Under the pieces are notes generated by a model. That model was not told where the DNA came from and made no database searches. It saw only the letters and a list, made by a program, of their open reading frames with translations. A program made the position numbers and the translations under genes. From CAZJUO01 sp964549245 (lineage in GTDB: Bacteria > Patescibacteriota > Patescibacteriia > UBA10025 > JAHIVO01), in NCBI GenBank assembly GCA_964549245.1, contig CAZJUO010000053.1, positions 1-8,785 of the forward strand: 8,785 nt of DNA. The letters run 5' to 3'. Below, piece by piece: positions 1-5,416 of this stretch. Within the stretch, counting starts at the first letter, position 1; each line of letters starts with the position of its first letter.

Positions 1-920
1 ATCGGCGCTTTGATACGCGGATACGGATCATAGTCTTCTAAGGTGAAATCTTCAAAGCTAAAACCGAAAATATCTTTTATCTTTGGATTAATCTTCATAC
101 TCGGCAACTCCCGTGGTTCCCTGGTTAATTGCATCTTTACCTGTTCAAAATGGTTTTTATAAATATGCACATCCCCAAAGGTATGTACAAAATCCCCTGC
201 TTTTAAATTGGTAGCCTGCGCCATCATCATGGTCAATAATGCGTATGAAGCGATATTAAACGGTACCCCCAAAAAAACGTCCGCACTGCGCTGGTACAGC
301 TGGCAATGCAGTTTGCCGCCCAAAACAAAAAATTGGAAAATTGTATGGCAAGGCGGGGGCGCGGCCGTTTTGCTGTTGATGTTTTGCTGCAAATCTCCCA
401 CGTTCCAGCCAGAAACGATGATACGGCGGGAATACGGTTTTTCCTTAATCATCTTCTGGGCATTGGCAATTTGGTTAAAGGTACTGGCATCGGGCATACT
501 CCAGGCGGTCCACTGCTTGCCATAGACGGGTCCCAAATCACCGTACTGCTTGGCAAAGGCCTCGTCGGTTTTTATTTTTTCCGCATAATTCTTTTTTTCT
601 GCCAACCATTCTTTAGAGTACATAGGAAAATCATCAGCCTTACCTTGCTCTTCCAGATACCGCTGAAATGGCCATTCGTCCCAAATATGCACATCGTTTT
701 CTACTAACGGCTTAATATTAGTACTGCCGCTCAAAAACCACAACAATTCATGGATAATGCTTCTGATAAAAACTTTTTTAGTAGTGACCAAAGGAAATCC
801 CTTGCTCAAATCAAAACGCATCTGGTAGCCAAACACACTCCGCGTGCCCACGCCCGTGCGGTCTTCCCGGTCAATACCATTATCCAAAATATGTTGTAGT
901 AAATCTAAATAGACCTTCAT
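1..920 (-). CDS. thyA: Thymidylate synthase (3' end cut by window edge)
   Basis: It makes dTMP from dUMP using methylene-tetrahydrofolate, in the cytoplasm. The reverse strand reads from ATG at 920 for 306 codons without a stop and ends in YDPYPRIKAP, so only about two or three residues lie beyond the window. Visible motifs are DRTGVGT with R21 (folate/phosphate contact), YSRRIIVSGWN (R165, R166, dUMP phosphate), PPPCHTIFQF with the nucleophile C191, QRSADVFLGVPFNIASY (D214, N222) and HTFGDVHIYKNH (H252, Y254). The roughly 40-residue insert at about 85-125 is the long form known from Lactobacillus casei, not the short E. coli form. A promoter sits so close to the ATG that the mRNA is almost leaderless, and no Shine-Dalgarno is visible. 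It completes a pathway with the dCMP deaminase and dUTPase at 3778-4669. The identification is certain. Confidence 0.97.
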   Translation of the reverse strand, partial: MKVYLDLLQHILDNGIDREDRTGVGTRSVFGYQMRFDLSKGFPLVTTKKVFIRSIIHELLWFLSGSTNIKPLVENDVHIWDEWPFQRYLEEQGKADDFPMYSKEWLAEKKNYAEKIKTDEAFAKQYGDLGPVYGKQWTAWSMPDASTFNQIANAQKMIKEKPYSRRIIVSGWNVGDLQQNINSKTAAPPPCHTIFQFFVLGGKLHCQLYQRSADVFLGVPFNIASYALLTMMMAQATNLKAGDFVHTFGDVHIYKNHFEQVKMQLTREPRELPSMKINPKIKDIFGFSFEDFTLEDYDPYPRIKAP

Positions 921-929
921 AGTTACTAT

Positions 930-958
930 ATTATACACAATAAAAACATTTTTGTCAT
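930..958 (-). promoter_or_regulatory. Promoter of thyA
   Basis: On the minus strand ATGACA (958-953), a 17-base spacer and a perfect TATAAT (935-930) form a sigma70-type promoter. Transcription would start about 923, only two to four bases before the thyA ATG at 920, which implies a leaderless or nearly leaderless mRNA. The -35 box lies inside a 17-bp sequence repeated at 2980-2996. Confidence 0.7.
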
Positions 959-960
959 AA
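944..960. repeat. 17-bp direct repeat, copy 1 (thyA promoter)
   Basis: AAACATTTTTGTCATAA is identical to 2980-2996 in the same orientation. In both places it lies immediately downstream (minus strand) of a terminator hairpin. Here it supplies the -35 box of thyA. Confidence 0.6.
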
Positions 961-989
961 TAAACTGCCTTGTTAATCAAGGCAGTTTA
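961..989 (-). terminator. Hairpin terminator after the 132-residue membrane protein gene
   Basis: A perfect 12-bp stem (961-972 with 978-989, TAAACTGCCTTG arm) has a 5-base loop. The base of the stem and the following bases are U-rich on the minus strand (TTTATTATG) but there is no pure U run, so it is a moderate intrinsic terminator. The stop codon of the gene at 973-1371 lies inside the hairpin. Confidence 0.6.
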
Positions 990-1371
990 TTAATAGTAAT
1001 ATCCCGTACCCAGCCCCTCCACCATCTTCTTGAAATACGAGAATCAAGAAACCGAAAGCTCCAAATAAGAGAGTGGCTGCAAGGAGCCAAAGATATCTTT
1101 TAAAAACAATATTTAAGATTCGATCTTCACAGAATCCCAACAAAGCTAGGACTATGAATTCAATGATTAACAAAAATATACTTATGAATATAGGAATCTG
1201 TTTGTAATGCTCGTCAATCTCACCAATGCAAAAAGTGAGAATTATATAGGCACAAACCGCGCCTACAAATATGAAAAGATTAATTATCCAGATTCCGAGT
1301 AAAACTTTCAATAGTCTTCTCGACTTTTTTCTCCTTAAAGAAATTGTTCCCTGGAAATCCTTCGGATGCAT
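973..1371 (-). CDS. Small three-TM membrane protein of unknown function
   Basis: I do not recognise this 132-residue protein. It has a basic N-terminus (RRKKSRR at 13-19) followed by hydrophobic segments at about 22-48, 59-81 and 93-114, so it is an inner-membrane protein with a cytoplasmic basic tail by the positive-inside rule. The start at 1371 is chosen because GGAGGT (1382-1377) lies five bases upstream and a strong promoter ends at 1420; longer starts up to 1431 would overlap that promoter. The last codons run through the arm of the terminator hairpin, which is unusual. Loss of one G from the GGGG run near residue 118 would instead end the protein as GLGTGYYY, just before the hairpin, so the C-terminus is uncertain. 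It is divergently paired with the plus-strand gene at 1492. Confidence 0.7.
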   Translation of the reverse strand: MHPKDFQGTISLRRKKSRRLLKVLLGIWIINLFIFVGAVCAYIILTFCIGEIDEHYKQIPIFISIFLLIIEFIVLALLGFCEDRILNIVFKRYLWLLAATLLFGAFGFLILVFQEDGGGAGYGILLLINCLD

Positions 1372-1376
1372 AAAGC

Positions 1377-1382
1377 ACCTCC
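1377..1382 (-). promoter_or_regulatory. Ribosome binding site deciding the 1371 start
   Basis: GGAGGT lies five bases before ATG at 1371. It is one of the few strong Shine-Dalgarno sequences in the window and excludes the longer in-frame starts. Confidence 0.75.
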
Positions 1383-1419
1383 ATTTTTTTATGTATAAAG
1401 GGCTGAATATCTTCATAAG

Positions 1420-1447
1420 ATCATAGCACAAAAACTAGCCTTGTCAA
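1420..1447 (-). promoter_or_regulatory. Promoter of the 132-residue membrane protein gene
   Basis: A perfect TTGACA (1447-1442), a 16-base spacer and TATGAT (1425-1420) lie on the minus strand. The expected transcription start is about 1413, giving a 40-base leader. The -35 box overlaps the -35 box of the opposite promoter. Confidence 0.75.
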
Positions 1448-1470
1448 ACTGCCTAATCTTCAGGGATAAT
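1441..1470 (+). promoter_or_regulatory. Promoter of the plus-strand 383-residue protein gene
   Basis: TTGTCA (1441-1446), an 18-base spacer and GATAAT (1465-1470) lie on the plus strand, with a start expected near 1477. It is back to back with the minus promoter; TTGTCAA is shared by both -35 boxes, so one polymerase should exclude the other. A second TATAAT at 1509-1514 lacks a convincing -35. Confidence 0.55.
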
Positions 1471-1491
1471 ATTTACAAGAAGAATTTTAAT

Positions 1492-2643
1492 ATGCTAGAA
1501 TTAGGTAATATAATAGCAACCCTTATGAAATCAGAACGAGAACAAAATATGTGCCCCTACTGCGGCCATCCTGATGGCAGCCACAGTTCAGACTGCCCAT
1601 CTGATAAGAAAGAGTCAGCATCAAAAGGTGAATCAATCGAGGAAAGAATGGAAACAGCAGAAACAATAAAATCAGGTGCGAATAACGCAGTTTTTTTAAA
1701 AATAGAGAAAATTATAAAAGAAAAAAGGACAAATAAAGAGAAGCCTGAACTCAGTATTTTAAATAGCATACCTGAGGGAATTAAGGTTCCCGAGATGAAA
1801 GCTATTGCCGAGGACTATCTGGAAATCATGCATATAATGCGGAATGAAATCCGCCCCTATGAAGAAAAAATAGAAAATATGGAGAGACAGTTGGAGAGTA
1901 TAAAAGATAAGCTTATCATTAACCACCTCGAAGAGTTAACGCAGGGCTCCCCAGGTGGCTACTTTCAACAAGCGCGAAAACTGCTGATAGACGGCCTTCC
2001 TCTGAAAGAGGTTGAAATAAAAGACGAAGTGAGTGATGATATTTCGGTCAGTTTGACTAGACTGGAAGAAGAACTATTAACGGCCCAAGATACAATTAAT
2101 TTTTTTAAGGATGAAGAAAACTTCAGTCCGGTACTTTTTGATCCAGAGGGCGTCTCTGACGATGTGCTCGCGGAGATTACCAAGAAAAATAAAAAGCATA
2201 TGGCACTAATAACAAAGCCAGCCAGGGCCATAAGTATAACTGCCAAATTAAAATTTAATTTAGAGGCCGAGCAGGCGATGATGAAAAAATACCGTGAACT
2301 GGCTCCCAACGACGGCACGCCGGAACTTGAGTCAATGGAAGAAGAGCTGAATACTTTGCACGAAAAGGTGTCCCTCTTATTCGATAAACTGCACGCTATC
2401 TGTGCAAAAGGCGAAGTAGAGTATCACGATTTAACGTTTGGCATGCCAATTACAAAAGAAAATAGAAACATGTTTACGCCAGTACTGTTCAATGATCAAA
2501 TTAACACCAAAGATCATCTGGTGCGGCTAATGATTACCTCCCCAGATACTTTAAGAGTATTTCGGAAGCTTGGATATGAATCGGAATATTTTGGAAAGTC
2601 TAGTACGAGGGAAACAGAAGTGCCAATTATAAAAAATAATTAG
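1492..2643 (+). CDS. Unknown protein with N-terminal Cys/His zinc-type motif and coiled coils
   Basis: I do not recognise this 383-residue protein. Near the N-terminus is CPYCGHPDGSHSSDCP (C21, C24, H26, H31, C35), which looks like a small zinc-binding knuckle. The rest is soluble, acidic and strongly helical, with coiled-coil-like stretches at about 105-150, 185-207 and 255-300. A short motif occurs twice, FSPVLFD (211-217) and FTPVLFN (328-334), each followed by a D-rich turn and a hydrophobic stretch, which suggests a duplicated unit. There is no signal peptide or membrane segment, so it is probably cytoplasmic. The start is uncertain: 1492 is the first ATG after the predicted transcription start, while 1525 and 1549 are also in frame; TTG at 1441 is rejected because it is the -35 box. 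It is the only plus-strand gene in the window and is AT-rich, so acquisition by transfer is possible. Confidence 0.75.
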   Translation: MLELGNIIATLMKSEREQNMCPYCGHPDGSHSSDCPSDKKESASKGESIEERMETAETIKSGANNAVFLKIEKIIKEKRTNKEKPELSILNSIPEGIKVPEMKAIAEDYLEIMHIMRNEIRPYEEKIENMERQLESIKDKLIINHLEELTQGSPGGYFQQARKLLIDGLPLKEVEIKDEVSDDISVSLTRLEEELLTAQDTINFFKDEENFSPVLFDPEGVSDDVLAEITKKNKKHMALITKPARAISITAKLKFNLEAEQAMMKKYRELAPNDGTPELESMEEELNTLHEKVSLLFDKLHAICAKGEVEYHDLTFGMPITKENRNMFTPVLFNDQINTKDHLVRLMITSPDTLRVFRKLGYESEYFGKSSTRETEVPIIKNN

Positions 2644-2665
2644 AAGCAAACTTCTATTTCTATCT
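2641..2665 (+). terminator. Weak hairpin after the 383-residue protein gene
   Basis: TAGAAG (2641-2646, including the stop codon), a CAAA loop and CTTCTA (2651-2656) form a 6-bp stem followed by the U-rich TTTCTAT. The stem is short and AU-rich, so this is only a possible terminator. Confidence 0.3.
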
Positions 2666-2722
2666 ACTAAAGAAACTGGTCTTTACTGGCAATAATACAT
2701 CCTTCAAGCTATACATGCCGCA

Positions 2723-2994
2723 TTACGACAATAAATCGTTGTAAGAAATTGCAACCTTTTTTAGCTTGGCCAAAGCCAGCTGCCTGATGACCGCCCGGTG
2801 CCCCCGCTGAGCCTTGGTAAAGGAAATATTTTTTACCACCGTTTCCAACTCTAGATAGTCATCGAGGCGCCTGACCGTATCAAAATGGATTCTGGTATGT
2901 TTGTACACCCACAAACGCCTGGTTTTTCGACCACGACTTTGACGCCCAGGGTCATTTTGAAATACTGCTTGGCTATATTAAACATTTTTGTCAT
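2723..2994 (-). pseudogene. Remnant of a CYTH-domain (CyaB / class IV adenylate cyclase-like) protein
   Basis: Two overlapping reading frames give the C-terminal half of a CYTH-domain protein: TLGVKVVVEK in one frame, then RRLWVYKHTRIHFDTV, DYLELETVV and the family-typical ending SYNDLL in the other. Adding one base to the AAAAA run at about 2920-2924 rejoins them as VVVEKTRRLWVYKHTRIHF. CYTH proteins bind triphosphates or make cAMP and are usually about 170-180 residues. Here only about 90 remain, and the first half, which normally carries the ExExK motif, is absent: the gene begins directly behind a terminator, with no Shine-Dalgarno. It therefore looks like a dead fragment, doubly damaged by truncation and frameshift, although the frameshift alone could be a consensus error. 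The family call is firm; the pseudogene status is likely. Confidence 0.8.
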
Positions 2995-2996
2995 AA
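2980..2996. repeat. 17-bp direct repeat, copy 2 (start of CYTH remnant)
   Basis: It is identical to 944-960. On the minus strand it reads TTATGACAAAAATGTTT, giving the first codons of the CYTH remnant, directly after the terminator U-tract. The two copies bracket the island with the divergent gene pair. Confidence 0.6.
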
Positions 2997-3023
2997 AAAA
3001 ACCCGCTTTCAAAAAAAGCGGGT
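2995..3023 (-). terminator. Strong intrinsic terminator of the SPFH-like gene
   Basis: On the minus strand ACCCGCTTT (3023-3015), a 5-base loop and AAAGCGGGT (3009-3001) form a perfect 9-bp stem followed by a run of six or more U. It lies 17 bases after the stop codon at 3041. This is the clearest rho-independent terminator in the window. Confidence 0.92.
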
Positions 3024-3040
3024 AACATATATCGTGATTG

Positions 3041-3727
3041 TCACTGCAAATACGCATTAGCGATTTGGAAATTGATAGAGTTTGAAAAACCGTTAAACTC
3101 GACGTTTCTAGGCAGTTGTGACGGCAATTGACCCCCCAGAAAACAAAGCAAATAGTAAATCGGCTGCGGTCTGTCAGCTTGAAACTGGGCCACGGTCGCA
3201 TTCTGAATTCGCTGAAGCTCCTGACCAAGTAAAATATCCTTTCCTTGGTACTCCTGATAATACTCTTTTAGGCCGCCCGTATAAGTATAATTTACTGAAA
3301 TACCCGACTGCAGCTCGAGATTGAATTCTTTCACTGGTACTAATACAGTTTTGGTAAATGGAATTATAAAATGTATACCACGTACTTCCTCTACCTGCTG
3401 CGGATCGCGGTTATCAACCATAAGCGCGGTTTCAAATGGCAAGACGCAAAACCACGTTAGAGCCGTCAAGGCAATAGTACATAGAATACACAGTACGTAG
3501 AGCTGAATATGCTTTCTGATTTGACTCCGTAAAGCAAAGCCCGTGCAAACCATACACAGCATTAGCAGGCCAAAACCCAACATAATCATAGCTCCGTCAG
3601 CCGATGAAACAAAAATGATTCTAGCGATAAGCACGGCTAGACAAAGAACAAGACCACATAAGGCTAGTGACTGCAAGCCACCACTATCCGTTTTGCGTTT
3701 AGTTTGATCAACTGAAATTTCAGTCAT
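3041..3727 (-). CDS. Three-TM membrane protein with a Band-7/SPFH-like domain
   Basis: This 228-residue protein has hydrophobic segments at about 20-40, 46-66 and 74-96, then a soluble region. Residues 97-165 contain GIHFIIPFTKTVLVPVKEFNLEL and VNYTYTGG, which follow the pattern of the Band-7/SPFH core (G-x-HF-x-IPF followed by strands), and the region 168-220 resembles its later helices, although the usual long coiled coil is missing. SPFH proteins form membrane-associated oligomers; the precise role here is unknown. The start at 3727 has an excellent Shine-Dalgarno (AAAGGAGG, 3740-3733), its own promoter lies inside the end of dut, and a strong terminator follows, so it is a single-gene unit. 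The domain assignment is inference from pattern and should be held loosely; the gene itself is secure. Confidence 0.8.
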   Translation of the reverse strand: MTEISVDQTKRKTDSGGLQSLALCGLVLCLAVLIARIIFVSSADGAMIMLGFGLLMLCMVCTGFALRSQIRKHIQLYVLCILCTIALTALTWFCVLPFETALMVDNRDPQQVEEVRGIHFIIPFTKTVLVPVKEFNLELQSGISVNYTYTGGLKEYYQEYQGKDILLGQELQRIQNATVAQFQADRPQPIYYLLCFLGGQLPSQLPRNVEFNGFSNSINFQIANAYLQ

Positions 3728-3732
3728 CCTTT

Positions 3733-3740
3733 CCTCCTTT
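3733..3740 (-). promoter_or_regulatory. Strong ribosome binding site of the SPFH-like gene
   Basis: AAAGGAGG lies five bases before ATG at 3727. It fixes the start and predicts strong translation compared with neighbouring genes. Confidence 0.85.
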
Positions 3741-3766
3741 GTAAAAGTTCTATATATAATTAATGA

Positions 3767-3795
3767 AGTATAACAACTTACCTGCCGCTTGACAA
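3767..3795 (-). promoter_or_regulatory. Promoter of the SPFH-like gene inside the dut 3' end
   Basis: TTGTCA (3795-3790), a 17-base spacer and TATACT (3772-3767) form a sigma70-type promoter. The -35 box is made from the codons for Leu-Ser of the last dUTPase motif (HHLSSGR), so promoter and coding sequence share bases. Confidence 0.65.
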
Positions 3796-4200
3796 ATGAT
3801 GATTAGCTCCCCGCTCCGAATCCGAGAGTGTTTCGGCTATTTCAAATTCAGCGGCTTCATACCGCTGGATGACCAGTTGGGCCACACGGTCGCCTTTCCG
3901 TATCTGATGGGCCGTATCAGCAGTATTAAGCAAAGTAACTCCTAGCTCGCCACGGTAGTTGCTGTCCACCACGCCGGCTAAAGAATGAATTCCAAACTTG
4001 GCGGCCATGCCGCTTCTATCCCAAATCAAACCGACCATACCAGGCGGCAGCTCCAAAGCAAACCCCAGATAAAAAATATGGCGTTCGCCAGGAGCTATTT
4101 TATAGTCATCACATGAATATAAATCCAGTCCCGCGTCTCCGTCCCTTCCATAGGTAGGAACCTTTGCCTCGGGTTTGAGTAATTTTATCTTAACTTTCAT
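3778..4200 (-). CDS. dut: dUTP diphosphatase (dUTPase) with an altered motif V
   Basis: It hydrolyses dUTP to dUMP and pyrophosphate, keeping uracil out of DNA and feeding thymidylate synthase. The 140-residue protein has trimeric dUTPase motif I (DAGLDLYS, 22-29), motif II (DRSGMAAK, 61-68), motif III (VVDSNYRGELGV, 77-88, with catalytic D79 and Y82) and motif IV (RKGDRVAQLVI, 101-111). Motif V is RGANHHLSSGR (130-140) where the family normally has RGxxGFGSTG; the Phe that stacks on the uracil ring is missing although the length is right. The start at 4200 follows the dCMP deaminase stop by only two bases, implying translational coupling; a GTG at 4218 is the alternative. Motifs I-IV make the identification secure; whether the motif V change affects activity is open. 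Confidence 0.94.
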   Translation of the reverse strand: MKVKIKLLKPEAKVPTYGRDGDAGLDLYSCDDYKIAPGERHIFYLGFALELPPGMVGLIWDRSGMAAKFGIHSLAGVVDSNYRGELGVTLLNTADTAHQIRKGDRVAQLVIQRYEAAEFEIAETLSDSERGANHHLSSGR

Positions 4201-4202
4201 GG

Positions 4203-4669
4203 CTATTTGCTGGCCCACGCTGATTGGTAGTGCCGATAGGGTATGCCGGCTAAATCAAGCATTTTCCTGGCCGCTATCCAGGCCGGCTCGTCATGATATT
4301 TATCACTCTCGTAAATAACTTCGGTAATGCCGTTCTGGATAATAGTCTTGGTGCATCGTTGCAGGGAAATAAAGTACAGTACAGTTTGCAGCCTTTTGTT
4401 TTGGCGTTTGCATTATAAATCGCGTTTTCCTCGGCGTGCACTACATAGGCGTACTTTGTATCAGCCAAATCACCCTTACGTTCCCACGGCAGTGCCTCGG
4501 TTTCGATGCCGCGCGGCCAGCCATTATATCCCAAACCAACCACCACGTTGTTTTGTGAAGCGATCACCGCTCCGGCTTGGGTGCTGGGGTCTTTTGAACG
4601 GTCGGCGATGACATGCGCCATGCGCATAAAACACTCATCCCAGGATATATAATCTTTTCTATAACTCAT
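4203..4669 (-). CDS. dCMP deaminase, interrupted by a one-base frameshift
   Basis: It deaminates dCMP to dUMP, the substrate of thymidylate synthase. The first part, to about 4356, has SWDECFMRMAHVIADRSKDP, GYNGWPRG and the zinc/catalytic motif HAEENA (H78, E80), followed by FPCN (C103). The reading frame then goes wrong and ends at 4274. Adding one base between 4355 and 4356 gives FPCNECTKTIIQNG, VIYESDKYHDEPAW and an ending SAWASK at 4203, a normal 155-residue enzyme with all three zinc ligands (H78, C103, C106). Without the repair the protein loses C106 and about 50 residues and should be inactive. It is either a real mutation or a consensus error; the intact downstream half, with no other damage, favours error or very recent loss. 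No Shine-Dalgarno is visible at the start. Confidence 0.88.
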
Positions 4670-4718
4670 AGTGATTAATGTAAAATTGATAATTTAATTA
4701 TTCATTATAAATTTTTAA

Positions 4719-5402
4719 TTAAAAATTCACGCGAATGCCAGGGCCCATGCTGGAGCATACCACGATATTCTTAATATAGGTACCTTTAACGCCTGATGGC
4801 TTAGCTGCTTTAATGGCTGCAATAAAAGCATCAAAATTCTCCAGCAATTTTTGCTGGCCAAACGATACCTTGCCGATCAGCTGATGGATATTGCTGGTAT
4901 CGTCATTGCGGAAAGTAACCTTTCCCTCACCAAGGGCGGTAATGGATTTTTTCAAATCTTTGGTTACCGTTTCGTTGCGAGGATTGGGCATTAAGCCTTT
5001 TGGCCCCAGTATCTTGGCAATTTGCCCTAGCTTTTTCATCATCTCCGGGGTGGCCAAAGCGACATCGAAATCGCATTTACCCGTTTTTTTTATCTCTGCT
5101 ACCAATTCCTCACCGCCAACTAAAACCGCGCCGGCCTGTTTGGCGGTAGCTTGGTCCTTGCCTTCTGCAAAAACGGCGATTTTTTTCTTTTTACCGGTAC
5201 CGTGCGGCAAAACGACAGACCCGCGCACTATTTGGTCAGCTTTTTTTGGATCAATGCCGAGCCGAAGATGCACTTCGACACCAGCGTCAAATTTTACTTG
5301 CGTGCTGCCAATAGCCAAATCAATCGCCTCTGAAGCCTCGTAAGCTTTGGTGCGGTCAATTTGTTGCCGGGCTTGCTGCCAGCGCTTTGATTTTTTTGTC
5401 AT
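4719..5402 (-). CDS. rplA: Ribosomal protein uL1
   Basis: This 227-residue protein builds the L1 stalk of the large subunit and helps release deacylated tRNA from the E site. It shows the L1 core (HLRLGIDPKKADQIVRGSV, 45-63; VLPHGTGKKKKIAVFAEG, 64-81) and the signature LGPKGLMPNPRNETVT (132-147), with the final GKVTFRNDDTSNIH and KPSGVKGTYIKNI segments. The start at 5402 (MTKKSKRW) is chosen over a TTG/GTG-type start up to 5456 because AAAGGAAA (5415-5408) precedes it and the longer form would translate a structured leader. It closes the secE-nusG-rplK-rplA operon; rplJ and rplL, the usual next genes, are not here. It is probably autoregulated through the leader at 5417-5454. Confidence 0.97.
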   Translation of the reverse strand: MTKKSKRWQQARQQIDRTKAYEASEAIDLAIGSTQVKFDAGVEVHLRLGIDPKKADQIVRGSVVLPHGTGKKKKIAVFAEGKDQATAKQAGAVLVGGEELVAEIKKTGKCDFDVALATPEMMKKLGQIAKILGPKGLMPNPRNETVTKDLKKSITALGEGKVTFRNDDTSNIHQLIGKVSFGQQKLLENFDAFIAAIKAAKPSGVKGTYIKNIVVCSSMGPGIRVNF

Positions 5403-5407
5403 ATATG

Positions 5408-5415
5408 TTTCCTTT
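5408..5415 (-). promoter_or_regulatory. Ribosome binding site of rplA
   Basis: AAAGGAAA lies five bases before ATG at 5402 and directly abuts the structured leader element ending at 5417. Protein bound to that element would be expected to hinder ribosome access. Confidence 0.65.
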
Positions 5416-5416
5416 C

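Noticed and set aside
208..707. Plus-strand open frames of 105 and 133 codons
   Set aside because: They are antisense to thyA, whose minus-strand frame carries every catalytic motif.
1441..1491. TTG-initiated extension of the 383-residue protein
   Set aside because: The TTG is part of the -35 box and lies upstream of the predicted transcription start.
1557..2318. Minus-strand frames of 70 and 117 codons
   Set aside because: They are serine/phenylalanine-rich shadows of the plus-strand 383-residue gene.
2851..3228. Minus-strand 125-codon frame crossing the terminator
   Set aside because: Its upstream part is antiphase within the SPFH-like gene and it would read through a strong terminator; only the part after 2994 is meaningful, as part of the CYTH remnant.
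4710..4727. 18-bp perfect palindrome at the end of rplA
   Set aside because: It consists only of A and T and includes the stop codon; an AU-only stem is too weak for a terminator and likely reflects AT-rich composition, though it could help slow transcription.
4891..5343. Plus-strand 150-codon open frame
   Set aside because: It is the complement of rplA and has no ribosome binding site or domain character.
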